A stretch of DNA of 64,000 nucleotides from Amoebophrya sp. A120 (GCA_905178155.1 CAJINV010000013.1:2408545-2472544), one strand, 5' to 3'; numbered from the stretch's first letter, positions 24,848 through 36,309 are shown. Notes: generated by a model not told the origin, from the letters alone. A program made the numbers and translations.

Positions 24848-27386
24848 ATGCCGTCGTCTAGTATTTCCGGCGCAAAAAATGCAGCCGCACCGCAGGGTGA
24901 TTCACCCGCAACACCCCTCCCCCCGCTCGCCGCGTTCGCGACCACCCACTGCGACTACCGAGCGGCCTACATTCCGCTGTTTCTCCAAAACCTCGGAAAC
25001 GAATGGCACCCGGAGACGAACCCGGACGGCAAGGTTGCGCTGTGCGTCGCGGAGAACAAACTGATGGAGGCCAATTTGCAAGACCGGATTGCGGAAGTGT
25101 CGCTCGGGAAGATCATGACGAAGCTGCAGAAAGATGCGGAGAAAAGGCAACGCAAGAACTTTTATCTCTGCGGTTTTGGCGGATGCTCTTCGTCCTCCAA
25201 AGAAACTTCTGCTTCTGACACCGTTTTGAAAACGAAAACTGGCGACTCAACCACGGACGATGCCGTTTTGTACCACATGCCGAGCTCCATGCTGCATTAC
25301 CACAATTTTTCCGGATCGGAGGCCATTCGGGCGGCGTTTGCGACTGTGCTTGAAAAGTACGTTTTCAACACCGCCTTGGAATTGATCTCAACGCTACCGA
25401 CAAGTATGAAAGTCGATCCCGACTGCCTTTCCATCACGAACGGCTGTACTAGTTTGATCACCAGCTTGGCCCGAGTAATTTGTGAGCCCATCGAGGGACG
25501 AGACCAGGAGCCAGAAACGAAACCACCGAGGACCCAGGAATCCTCCACCGAAATTGACGATGTGCATCTTCTTGTTTCGAAGAAACGACGTCGAGATGCG
25601 GTGATGTACTTCACCCCCCGCTACCCAGGTTTCGCCACGGACATTACCGGTTTCGGGCAGGTCGCAAGGGTTGGGGTTCCGCTGGCGTTCAAGAAGAAAA
25701 AAGCAATGGACAAGGAAGATATTAGTACAACAAACAACATGGATAGTAGAACAAGCGACGATTGTTCTACTTCTCTACAAATAGAGTGCAGTCTTCCGTC
25801 CAACGAAACGCTGGACCAGTACTTTGAGGACGATTTCCCAATCGACAAGCAGCACAACGTATCCTGTGCAACAGTATCGTCCTCGTAGTATATTGCCATT
25901 GCAGTCATGATGCGACACAAATCTATCTCTCTACCTCATCTAGCATGACAAAGGGCGTTTTTTTTTTGAGAAAATTTGTAATGCTATCTGTGCTAGTGCT
26001 AGTTGTAGTCCTAGTGTAGTGCGATACAATTCTGCTGCAATGCATACAGCTGCAACTTGAAGGCCTTGCTTCTGTGCAGCCCGGACAACCCCACGGGGAC
26101 GGTGTGGAAGCGCGAGGAGCTGGCAAGGATTGTGGCATGGTGTCGGGCAAAACAAATCTATATCCAGCAAGAAACGCCCATCCCCATCCAGTTTCTGCAT
26201 GGGAAGCGCTGGACTTGTTTGATGCATGCTTTGCATGATAAGTTGGATGGGGATGCTGAGACTTTTTCTGTGGATAGTCTATCTGCTGTCCGACGAAATT
26301 TACGGCGCCTCGGTTTTCGAGGAAGTCGGCGAGCAGAGCGGCGGGGATGAGCGCAACAAGAACCGCGAAACCAAGCACCTCAGCTTGTGTAACGTGGCAG
26401 ACTGCACGTTCTGGGGGCTCTCGAAGGACTTTGCGAGCAGCGGCTCCAGACTCGCCTGCGCGTACTTTCCGAAGCTGCACCAGGGTCGTTCGAAGCTGGG
26501 AGAGATGTTCCGAGAAGTGAACATGGTGAATTCTGTAGCGAAGTGAAAAAAATCACTCTGCTCCTCATATTCAAACATGGCGGATCTGCATACACAATCA
26601 TACAGAATTTCTGTCTTGCAGGAAGGACAAGGACGAACTGCAGCCAGATTGCTCTCAGTCCGTGCAGAGGCGGCGCCGTTAGGGGCTAGCGGTTTAGGAT
26701 GGCAAGTTTGTTCCGTTTTCGATTTGGGGGGTCCCGCCGGGTGATTTTTCCTCACAATATTCCGTCGGGTGCATCACCGAGCACGTTTTCGCCGAGATCT
26801 TGGGGGATACGAGTTTTATGACGTCGCACCTGGGGAACGTCCGGCAGTGGCTGAAAAAGCACTCGGATCTGGTGGTGCAAAAGTTGGAAAGTTTGAAGAT
26901 CCCGTACTGCAAGCCCTCGGCGTGCGTCTTTCTCTGGTGCGACTTCTCCGAATTCGGCATCCCAGCATTGGCGTTGTTTCAGCTGCTGATGGACAATACC
27001 AAATGCAAACGAATATCATGTTGGGACTGGAATGAAAGTATTGCAGATGATCATGTTGTTCTTCCTCATGCTCATTTTGCATGATTCGCGACGTCTGTCG
27101 TGTTGCACTAGCAAGAGCATCACATCGAACTCGAAGTTAGTTCTTTCACGAATAAGTACCTCCTGCTGCTCCCAGACATGTCGATTTGCAATGCATAGAC
27201 GAGTACGGTATTATGTTCACGCCTGGAAACGAATTTTACGACAAGAATGTTCCGCAGCAGGAAGAGGCGCGGGTCTCCGGTTGCTGGATGCGAATTTGTT
27301 ATGTTGCCGCTGAAACAAGGGCACTGCAGCACGCGCTTGGAAAATTGGAGAAGTTTGTGTTGGATCAGCGCAGTAGACAGTCCTGA
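24848..27386 (+). CDS. Class I/II PLP-dependent aminotransferase, ACC-synthase-like
   Basis: A fold-type I PLP enzyme of the ACC synthase/alanine aminotransferase group. Five exons (24848-25859, 26052-26160, 26282-26533, 26763-26996, 27203-27386) are separated by four introners and total 1791 nt, 596 aa. Key motifs appear in order: VALCVAENKLM near the N-terminus; FTPRYPGF, with the ring-stacking Tyr; SPDNPTGTVW, with the PLP Asn; LLSDEIYG, with the Asp for the PLP nitrogen; GLSKDFASSGSRLA, with the Schiff-base Lys; and the C-terminal FTPGNEF and RICYV, with the substrate Arg. The protein exceeds the usual ~430-480 aa because of two Ser/charged insertions, near residues 110-140 and 280-320. 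An in-frame ATG at 24785 could add 21 residues. Substrate is unknown; true ACC synthase activity should not be assumed. Confidence 0.92.
25860..26046. mobile_element. Introner H (B-like termini) in aminotransferase
   Basis: A 187-bp element with termini TATCCTGTGCAACAGTATCG and the complement of TATGCATTGCAGCAGAATTG, whose match resumes at GTATCG. The target repeat is degenerate (CAACG at 25855, CAGCT at 26047). Removal still joins the exons in frame to reach CNLKALLLCSPDNPTG. Confidence 0.83.
26161..26276. mobile_element. Introner C (family C) in aminotransferase
   Basis: A 116-bp element, the shortest clear one. Termini are TATCCAGCAAGAAACG and the complement of TATCCACAGAAAAAG; inner arms CATCCCCATCCA pair with TGGATGGGGATG. 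The target repeat is ATCTA/GTCTA (4 of 5). Removal restores KQIYLLSDEIYG, the conserved aminotransferase Asp motif, which confirms the borders. Confidence 0.92.
26534..26759. mobile_element. Introner D4 (family D, decayed) in aminotransferase
   Basis: About 226 bp. The right end, GTGATTTTTCCTCACAATA, matches the family D terminus; the left end is eroded (GTGAAAAAAATCAC). Only TTC remains of the target repeat. Removing 229 nt joins MVN to SVGCITEHVF in frame. Confidence 0.82.
26997..27197. mobile_element. Introner A10 (family A) in aminotransferase
   Basis: A 201-bp element with termini TACCAAATGCAAACG and the complement of TATGCATTGCAAATCG, continuing into ATGT(C/T)(T)GGGA. The target repeat is GACAA/GACGA (4 of 5). 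Removal restores FQLLMD(K/E)YGIMFTPGNEF, as expected for the enzyme's C-terminal domain. Confidence 0.88.
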
Positions 27387-28198
27387 ATAAGTAGTGCCCG
27401 CACCACCAGATTCTGGAAAATCGAACAGAATCCTACACACTGTCCCTCGGACGAAGAATGGGAATGGTACCCCTTCCCACTGAAACCTTTGCGCGGCGAA
27501 GCGATTTGTTCAGGGTAAAACTGAAATCCGCTGTGCAACACTAGATTCTTCTTTTGGAAGGTGAAAGTGTTGCGCGTCATTTTCCCGCCGCGTCGCAGAT
27601 TGATTCGCGTGACTCATGGAGTGAGAGTTTCTACTGAGAGATAGTACTTACATGTAATCAATTGTAAGAAGCTACTAAAGCTGGCTCTCGGTGTGCAGCG
27701 GAGAGTAAATATGTTGCATATTGTACTAAGCATAGAAATCGTATCTGCATCAACGTCGACGAGCCGTTAGCGTCCTCGAAACGGAGATGCGGTCTTCTGC
27801 TTGCTTCACAATTCGTCCTAGTCTCTTCCGTTCGGTGCTCGCCGTCCGTTTCATGCGCCGGCCAGTATGATCACCTAACTTCGAATCGAAAGTCGATACG
27901 AGATATGAATACTTCTCGATTTTTATAGAAATGAAGCGTGTCAATTCAATAGATGAGAGAGTTGCGCATGTGCAGCAACGAGCGTTTTTCGGTAGAGAAC
28001 CACTTTTCTACTAGAAAACCATTTGTCCACCACTAATCCAAATTTTTATTGAAGCAGAGGCGGAGATGGAAGGTGGTTCAATGACAATGTAAAGCCTCTA
28101 CGTAGTAAGTACTAGAAAAGAGCTGCAATCACGTCGAGGCTCCATTGACAAATCCGGGAGCACATCGCAAGTTCCGAAAAGTCCTCCACCTACCAAAC
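27387..28198. other. Intergenic
   Basis: No gene, RNA or repeat is supported in these 0.8 kb. Confidence 0.5.
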
Positions 28199-31100
28199 AT
28201 GAACAAGCACTATTCCACCGATACCGCCTCATCCCAGCGACACCACCGCGAAAGTGCGCGCGCGGCCGCAATCCGGAAGGCGGTCCAGCAGCACCTGTCT
28301 CCCGAGGCGGCGAAGAAGCGCGCCAAGGGGCACATTGAGCCGGAAATCGATGTGTCCTCCTTGAGGCAAGCGGCTGCCATGTACAAGGATGAGGTCTTCA
28401 AGGCGGCGCCAGACCGGAGTGCGAAGGTGCCGAGCAAGGGTGCAGCAGCCTCGCTGTTGAAACCGGGCGGAGGTGTCTCTCCTTCCTCCTCTCCAACAAA
28501 AAGAAGCGCCAGGAGCTCGTCGTCCAGTAGACCAAAAGCGAAGCTTGCGCCGATTAGCGCCACAGGACTTGGAGGGTCTTCTTCCTCGCTGCAGATGGGG
28601 AATAAGCGCGGCGGGGGAATCACGAATAAATCCACTGCTGCAATAAACACGTCGTCCTCCCGGAGTGAAGGCGTGCTTTCATCGTCTTCCGCCGTTGGAA
28701 CTAAAACATATGTTGATAAAAGACAAGCTCCTACAACATCAACCAACGTCAGCGTGAGCAGTACCAGTGCCCCCGCTGTCTCGCCGATAAAACAGCAGGG
28801 TGCGCTTATCGCCAACGCCTCCTCGGGGTCGCCGAGGCAGAAGAGCGCGGAGAGCCTGTTCGCGGAGTACAAAAAGAATTTGGAGGTCGGCAATTCTTCG
28901 TCGAGCACAAGCAGGTTTTTCCGTGGCGGAAGTAGTGCTTCGCCAGGAGCTCCTCTCGTTACCGGTCAGGCCCCAGCAACTATGTCAAGCCAGATAGCGT
29001 CTGCGATAGAGGAAGAACTGCAGGCGGTGGATCAGCAAGAGGCAGAGCAGAGCAACGCTCGATCACAGGAGCTGGCGGAAGAAGCGAAAACAGTCAAGAC
29101 CACTATCGCGCAGGTAGAACAAGTTGTACTTGTGAAAATAAGGGACGAACTCTTATATCTTGCTCGAGTAGGATCTTCTTCTTCACGCGTTTGTATGCAC
29201 GTTATTTTGATTTCTTCGGAAAATGGAACCTCAACCTTCATGATCTTCCTCTATCACGACCACTATCAGGTCGAGGCCTCGCTGCAGCGTTCCCTCCGCG
29301 AGTTCCAGGAGTCACGGTCCAAGCACGCGCTTTTGCAGGAGGAAAACGAAAAGACCAGGAAATTTTTGAAATCCAGCCAGACCCGGGTGATCACGGCCCA
29401 GGCCAAGATCTCGGCTTTGACCGACCGGAAGAAGCATACGCGGGCGAAGCTGGAAGCCGAGTTGCAGGGCAGCGAACGGGAGTTCAAGAAGAAAGCGTTT
29501 AAGCTAAAGCAGAAACTGAGGGACTTGACGATGCAGCTGAAGCAGGGCGAAAAGAAACTCGCAGAGCAAACGGGCGTGCTCGTTGGTTCGGGCGCGGCGA
29601 GCGGCAGTACTTCATCTTCGCGGGTGTTGAACAATAAGACTGCGGCCTCTGCTGGTACCGTTTTTGCGGAGCAACAGCATTTAGCGGACACCGGCGTGCA
29701 GTCAGCGGCTGGCGCGATCGCACCAACGAACTCGGCAAGCAAGGACGCCGGCATCCAGCAGGTGGGCGAATTGCGGAGTGAGCTGGAAGAGATCGAGCAC
29801 CAGAAGCAGGAGCTGCTTGGGCACCTGGAAAACCTGCAGGAGAAGCAGTCCGAACTGGAAGTGCAGAAGAAAAAACTGTGCGCCAAGTACCAGGTAAATG
29901 TGAGCGACGCAGACGCGAGATTTTCGGCGGGGGGGAAGAATTTGAGTAATTTTACACCAGGAGATAGAACAACGGGCGGAGCACTCAATCAACTTCTCTC
30001 AACTTCTGCTGGCGGACCTACAACTTCTTCAACCAACGGTGCGTTGACCGCGCCGGTGGAAAAGAACAGTGGGGCAGCACTGATGTCCACAAACCTCAAC
30101 GCCCTGCCCAGTAACTACAACCACCGGGAATTGGGTAGACAAGAGCTCCTCCAGACCGAAAAGCAGTTTCGGTTGATCACGAGCAGGATTCGCAGGGAGC
30201 AATCGAAATTGCTGCGGCTCGACCGCGAGTTTTCCCAACTGCACGACAAGGAGGTGCAGCAACAGAAGGACATCCGGAGCGAGCTGGAGATGCTGCTGAA
30301 GGAATTGAACGGAACTGGCTCCTCCGCATCATCTTCGTCCCCAGGAGCGGCCAACGCACAACAGGTTTCGGCGAACGTTGCCACTTGGAAGAAAACCATC
30401 AAGCAGATCGAGAAGGAGTTACAAGCGATGGTGACCGAGTTCGAAGTGAAGAAGAAAGTCCTACTCGCTTCTGTGAAAGACATCGAACACGACCTGGAGG
30501 TAGGCATCGCAAATTGTATTCTGTCTGGGCGGTCACTTGACCTGTCATGACCAAAGACGCAGATCGACGACTCTTTCAAGAGCGAAAATGCGCATGTCTC
30601 CATTTAGCATGAAAGCCAGCTCTTCTCGCTCTTCTCTTTGCTCGACACGCATTCCTCTGCATGAGAAGCATTTTTTTTCCACCTCTACTGCTCGCCCAGA
30701 GGATCCAGATAGGTGCATTTGCGGTGGATACGTGGAAAGAAGGCACAACGTGAACGTCGTGAATCACAACGAAGCGGTGAAGAACCAGTCCATGATCCAG
30801 CTGCGGCTAGACCAGCTGTCTTCATTCGAAGCGCGATTGGTCGGGCACGAAGAAACGCACAAGGCGAAGAAGGCGAAGCTCGAGAAGTGGTTAGTGGAAA
30901 ATAAGATGGAGCTGCAGAAATACCTGGAAGAAAACCACGACACGATAGTACAACTAGAGAGCACGAGAACCGCTGGTGCAGATGAACCTGGTGCGGCGGG
31001 TGCAGGCGGAGAACAAATCGATGATGACGTAGTTGTTCCCGAAGTGCAGGAGCAGCTCATGACCGATCTGGAAAACCTGCCGGTTGTTGGCTCTATGCGA

Positions 31101-34100
31101 ACGCAGCTGATCAAGGAGAAGTACCAGTCCCTCGTGAACCACCTCGCAGAACTCGAAGCGGACGCGGCGGAGCAGACCTCGAAACGCGAGGAGGTCGTCC
31201 TGGAGATCGAGCTCAAGCTGGCCATATCAACTGCAAAGAAATATGTCTGGGTCTCGAAACCTGTGATGCTGAATGGTCATGATTGAGTACTACGCCTTGA
31301 AATGCAGTGACGCATGACAAATTTTCCAAACGCTTTCTCATGCCCAGCACGCATTACAAACTTCGACTGGCGAAAATTATGTGGCACTTTTGCTGCTTAT
31401 GCCTATACAGATTTTTCAGGAATACGAGACCCGCAATACAGGTTCAACCTTTCCAGACCCAGACATACATGCAGTGCATACGCCAGTCTGTTCAAGGAGC
31501 GGGAGGAGGCGAAAAAGCAGAAGGAAAAGCTGCAGGGCTTTCTCGCGAGCGTGACGAACGACACAACTGGAAGCAACATGATCGGGTCCTCGGCAGAAGT
31601 GGACGGCGACGCGGTCAAGCAGACGATCCACGAGTACAAGTGGGTGAAGTCCTCGAATGTTTCCACGCAAAACAAGCTTTTCCAGCTGATCGAGCGAAAC
31701 AGGAAGGAATTCATCCGGCTAGAAGAAATCTACCAATCCCTGGACTCGGTCGAGTATCCAGCGCAAAAAAATCTAGCACAGTGAGTGTTGGTCGTTTCAA
31801 CCTCAGGCAGAGCGTAACAAGCTGCATGCCATGACAGGAGTGGTGGTTGACTATTTCTATGACTTTAACTCACTTAAAGGAGCAACACGGGTGCTGGGTG
31901 GGCCACCAGCACGGGTAGATGCCAGATCTGGCGGTGGTTCCATCAATCCTTCGGACTGATTGGAGGAAATTCTTGGGGTACTAACTTACACGACAGCACT
32001 TTGCTGTCGGAGCACTCCAGTTGTTCCACGATGATGCACGTGCTGGCCTGCGTAGCGATGCAGTCCGATTTTTTGTCATGATGCGAAATTCCGCCTGCGC
32101 GGGCGCGGCTCGAGAGCGGACATGTCTGTGCACGACTTTTGCGCTGCATACGGAGGATTCGATGAAGGTGCTGATCGAGTACTTAGACAAGCTGCAGAAA
32201 TGCAAAATGCTGGTCGTCGAGAAGTTGGATTTCAAGGAAAAGCAGCTCCTGAAGCTGATGAACCCCGGGGAGCAGATCACGCCCGCTTCGGCCACGGCGG
32301 GGAGTAGGGGGTACAGGGTTTTGGAATTCATTTTCATTCACCACTCGAGTAGTATCATGCGTGCAGTGGCCGCCCACTGTGGGGGCTACGACTCTTTTGC
32401 ATGCCTTCGCGAGGTCTCTTCGCTCCACGAGGATCGATCTGAAGCTGCACTCTCGTCACAAGCGACCAAAACGGAACACAGGACTTGATTTTACGAGAAG
32501 AAATTTCAATTTGATCAATTTTACAGCCGTGCCCGGTTCTCTTACCCCTCCGAAGCTGGCACCGCGGCGATTCTGCAGACGCAGGAAAGGGTCGAGAGCC
32601 TGCTCCGCAACTACGATCCAAAGGTGATTTGCTTTTTTTGGAACAGAAATACGAATGATCGCGTGAAGAATCCTTTCGTATTAGTTCTAGGTTCTTTATC
32701 AAGGAATCCGTGCTATAATCGGTACGCTTTCTTCTGTTTTCCCAAACCACTCAGGTGTTCCAGGATTCCGCTGAGTTGAAGAAGAATCTAGCCGCGAAGG
32801 AGAAAGACGCCTACACAGTGGAAAAGGAGTTGCAAAGGCTAGAGTCCTCGCACGCTCGGGACGTCGACTTGTACCGGCAGGGGTTGAGCGAGGTACAGAC
32901 TTCGACTTTTTTGCAGTGCCCACCTTATGTAATGGCGCATCATGCTGTTGATTATTCAAAAACCGAATCAGAATCAGAATCAAAGCTGTCGTGAACAACA
33001 CAACAACAAATGAACCAAAACAGGAAGAGACCACCCTGAACAAGGAGATCACCTCTTCCGAAGAACGGGTCGAGATCGAGCAGCAGCGAGCGGTCCAACT
33101 GAAGAAACAGGTGGAGAAGCTGGGCAAGCAGGTGGTGGAGCAAGAGGATCAGACCCTGGAGAAGGACCGGAAGTGCAAGTTTCTCCAGACGAAATTGAGC
33201 GAGTTGCGCAACCTCCTCTACGTGATCGAAGAAAAGGAAAGTACGGCAGCAACGGCGTCCAAGAAGAACTCGAAAAACACCACCAGTGGCGCGAGTGCGT
33301 CCAATGGTGGTGGAATCATTTTCCAGCAAAAAATCCAGCTTGGAGCAGGAGGCACTTCATCCGCCACATCGCCGTACGGTGGAGCCGGCGCTTCTACTTT
33401 CGTCGACCACCAGGAACTAAAAACCCTGAAGACTCTCCCGGAAGACATCCACTCCAGAATAGAAGAAATCACAAACGAGGTTCGCCGAAACAGTGCCAGC
33501 GCACTCGGCTCGCCCACGGAGGACGAGGAACAGCAGGACGAGGACATGGGCAAAACGCATGGGAAAAATGTCGCCAACAATACACAGACCAGCAGTAAAA
33601 AAGCCGCCACTTCTTCCAAGGAGAGAGAGAAGCAAGACAACAGCGGTGATTCATCGTCGTCGCTAGTGTACCAGTACCAAGCCAACCAGCAGCCTTCGTC
33701 CGCGCGATCCTCAAACACCAGAGGCAGTGGTTTGATAAACAGCGCAAGAACAGAGAATAACAACCCATTCAGTGCTCGAGTAGTTGGTGGCGGAGGTGGT
33801 GCGCCAGTCAGTACGCTGAACAGTCCGCGCGGCGTGCCTCCTTCCCTCGACAAAAATACAGCTCTTCAGAACAAGCTACCGTCGCTGGAAACCATCCAAA
33901 CCCACTTCGGCAGGGAGCACCCGGCGTACCTGTTCTACATGCACTTGCTCCCCCTGTTGAAGGGCATCGCGGTGATGCAGCTGCAGAAGAAGCAGAACCT
34001 GTGGCAGCCGCGCATCGTGTCCGTGTCGAACGTATCAAGAAGAAAAATCCCCCCTCCCCATATTGAAAAGATATGTCTCCGAAAATTTGTGTTGCTGATT

Positions 34101-35279
34101 TGAGGCCACAGATCACATTTGTCTTGCAAGGAAACAACGGCAGAAGCTTCCGCCATATTATGGAAGCGATTTGTCACGCTGTTGGGCCTAAAGGGGAGCC
34201 GTTTTTCATGCTGAACAACTAGACCCATACGCCCCTACCTAGCCTGGGGATCTGGCTGCAGTGGCTCTCTGCAATACAGCGCTGATTTGTGTACACAAGT
34301 CGAGCATTAGAAGTTCCGTTTTGCTATGGGGAGGGGGGATTTTTCCTTTCGATAGAACGACTACGGGCGGGTCCAGTTTCACAGCGAGGAAAAAATCGTC
34401 GCGGAGACCTTCCTATCAAACGCGAATATGTCATCTGGGTCCCGAAGAGTGCGAGGTTTGTCATGCTAGTCTGGCATAACTCTGCACTCTGTATTGCGTG
34501 GCCGCGAAGGGCTCCTCTTGACTGTCATGCAAAAAGGGAGTCTCTCATGCGGAATACGCAACTGAGAACCTCCACGGAAAAACTTTTCATGCTTGGCAGC
34601 GCATAGTTGCAGTGTACTCATTATTCCCTCCCTTGGATCACAAGTTTCCAGGCCCAGACTCATATTTGCAATGCATACTTCCTCCGGACAAGGTCCTTAA
34701 AATCCGTGAACGTGCCGGATCCGATATCAAAAGGAAAAATCCCCCCGCCCCATACCGAAAACGAAATTTGTGATGCTGGATTTGAGTACACAAATCAGAT
34801 TTGTCTTGCTGAAGAGGATTGCAGGCCCACATCAAGCCTGAGTAGAGAGGTTTTGGCCTAGCCGCTTAGCATGTATGAGAAACGTCTGCGCTGTAGGCCA
34901 AACAGCATCACAAACCGCCTGCATAATGCGGCGGAGCCTGTGGAGTTGCCTTCTTGCAGGACAGAGATCATTTGTGGTCGCAAATCAGCATTGCAAATTT
35001 TCTGCGGCGTACCTTTTCGATATGGGAAGGGGGAATTTTTCCTCACAATATCCGACACTGAAACTCCTCCAGGACGTGGCCCGCGGGGTCGAGATCAAGT
35101 CGTCGCGGTCCAAGGCGTACCACCTGCACATCCTGCGGTTCGACGGGGACCCGGTCCGGCTGTCTGTGCCGACGATCACCACCTTTCACCTCTTGACCCA
35201 GGCATTCAAAATTCTGTGCGAGACGCCGAAGGAACAACTAAGCTACTTTGCGGTCGTGCTGGGGCTCAAAAGTACGTGA
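28199..35279 (+). CDS. 1567-aa coiled-coil protein with PH-like C-terminal domain
   Basis: Twelve exons fit: 28199-29113, 29270-30500, 30736-31224, 31486-31780, 31997-32051, 32156-32310, 32527-32623, 32755-32892, 33024-34032, 34360-34413, 34683-34724 and 35056-35279. They total exactly 4704 nt. The N-terminal ~300 residues are basic and Ser/Ala-rich. Long heptad coiled coils follow (EASLQRSLREFQESR, ERLELEN-like runs, LKKQVEKLGKQVVEQ), broken by Ser/Gly/Thr linkers. The last ~140 residues (LLPLLKGIAVMQLQKKQNLW, PRIVSVSNDYGRVQFHS, AYHLHILRFDGDPVRL, TTFHLLTQAFKIL) have the strand pattern and terminal helix of a PH-like domain. This suggests a cytoskeletal or membrane-apposed scaffold. Six introns are introner-derived or introner-like. 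The start is the ATG at 28199. No orthologue is recognised. Confidence 0.82.
30501..30730. mobile_element. Introner A9 (family A-like)
   Basis: A 230-bp element starting TAGGCATCGCAAATTG and ending GCATTTGCGGTGGATA. The arms share CTGGGCGG on the left and CGCCCAGAGGATCC on the right. The target repeat is weak (GGAGG/CGTGG). Removing the element plus 5 nt keeps frame (EHDLE/ERRHNV). Confidence 0.8.
31225..31480 (-). mobile_element. Introner A3 (family A)
   Basis: A 256-bp element. Termini are TATCAACTGCAAAGAAATAT on the left and GCAGTGCATA on the right; inner arms are GTCTGGGTCT and AGACCCAGAC. The target repeat is GGCCA/CGCCA (4 of 5). Removal restores EIELKLA/SLFKEREEAKK. The interior begins GTGATGCTG after the arm, as in A5, so it is reversed relative to A1. 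Confidence 0.91.
32052..32155. mobile_element. Introner-derived intron with GT-AG borders
   Basis: A 104-bp intron GTAGCGATGC...GCATACGGAG. The ends TAGCGATGCAGTCCGA and the complement of TATGCAGCGCAAAAGTCG resemble family B. No convincing target repeat remains. Here GT-AG splicing gives the frame (HVLAC/DSMKVLIEYL), unlike exact target-repeat removal. Confidence 0.65.
34033..34354 (-). mobile_element. Introner D2 (family D, inverted orientation)
   Basis: A 322-bp element with termini TATCAAGAAGAAAAATCC and the complement of TATCGAAAGGAAAAATCC. The target repeat GAACG is perfect (34028-34032, 34355-34359). Its 5' interior (CCGAAAATTTGTGTTGCTGA) is the reverse complement of the 3' interior of D1. 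Removal gives VSVSN/DYGRVQF. Confidence 0.95.
34414..34677 (+). mobile_element. Introner A4 (family A)
   Basis: A 264-bp element with termini TATCAAACGCGAATATG and the complement of TATGCATTGCAAATATG. The target repeat CTTCC is perfect (34409-34413, 34678-34682). Neither end offers GT or AG at the frame-restoring position. Removal gives AETF/LRTRSLKS. Confidence 0.95.
34725..35050 (+). mobile_element. Introner D3 (family D)
   Basis: A 326-bp element with termini TATCAAAAGGAAAAATCCCC and the complement of TATTGTGAGGAAAAATTCCC. The target repeat TCCGA is perfect (34720-34724, 35051-35055). Interior collinear with D1. Removal gives NVPDP/TLKLLQDV. A longer GT-AG alternative (34711 to 35066) also keeps frame but deletes ten residues. 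Confidence 0.94.
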
Positions 35280-35611
35280 GGCGTGTGGCCAAAAAGAATG
35301 CGCAACTCCAGCGGACTTCATATACGATTTTGTTCATTGGTTGTGAGGACGCACTTGATGTGACGCCGTTACAGATTCATCTTTTTCAACCCCTGTTGCT
35401 AGAGCATGGCTTATTTCATCTTACTTTGGCTTTCGTTTATGCTCGTCTTTTTTCGCATCCAATTTCATCGATGCATGAACGCAAACCCACTAACTATAGC
35501 GAGGGACGCCCGACATCCTAGAAACCCAGGCTCCTCCTGCTGAGCACGTCGGTCCTCGAGCGACGCCGACGCGTCATATTAACTTCATGCTTTTACAACC
35601 ACGCGGCCCAA

Positions 35612-36309
35612 CATGTCCGAGGTAGGTTCATTCATGTAGATTTGCGGGGGTGTGTTCACCCGAAAGGTAAAGCAAAAAAAAGAAAGCGGAAGGGAGATCC
35701 CAGATGAATACACTTTTCTGCAGAGTTCCGGGTCCTTTCAATCCACGCACGAAAAAAGATTGAGAGCGGAGGAGTGTGAGATGTTCATGTAGACATGAAA
35801 CCAAAAAAGCATTCCAAAATTTCAGCTAATTACTTGCTTACGACTTTTGATGCGTGCGCCAGTTGTGCAGCCGCACATCGCGATTGGTAGTGGTTTCTCG
35901 GGATTGTTATTGTCCAGAGGTCAGACCACCCATCATGACTTGGGTATCGCTATCGACTTCTTTTGCGGCTACATTTCTGGCCCCATGATTCTTGGCCACT
36001 ACACTTCATGAATTTCAGTCTTGGCGCCTTCAACTTCATCTTTCTTTGTCAGCACTGCTCGCCGGCGGTGATCAACCCGTTGGTTGTTGGAGCAATGCCC
36101 GTCGCAAGTTGGCTCTGCGGCTTGGCGCCCCCGCTACCGTTCGCCCAGCATCATGTGATACCCCGCTCGCCTCGAGAACATCGCCTGTCGTTTCTATCTA
36201 CCTGTCAGTCGCCGACCTTTGCCCGAGGCATGGCACTGACCACTTGCGCTTGCTCCTTCTTCCCATTGTGACTAGTAGGGGTGGACTGCTTTTCACAACC
36301 CCGCTTTAA
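35612..36309 (+). CDS. Possible small gene, weak
   Basis: An ATG-TCC-GAG followed by a strong donor (GTAGGT at about 35621) could splice to an acceptor near 36020 and read an open frame to the stop at 36307-36309: SWRLQLHLSLSALLAGGDQP through LLFTTPL. The second segment is GC-richer than its surroundings and open in a second frame too. There is no family match. It is listed because of the start-plus-donor arrangement, and may not be real. The stretches 35280-35611 and 36310-37073 hold nothing else I can support. Confidence 0.25.

Noticed and set aside
24902-25614. Minus-strand frames opposite the aminotransferase
   Set aside because: They are shadows of a recognisable PLP enzyme on the + strand.
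24848-27386. Naming the enzyme ACC synthase and inferring ethylene production
   Set aside because: The motifs fix only the aminotransferase subfamily; many ACC-synthase-like proteins have other activities.
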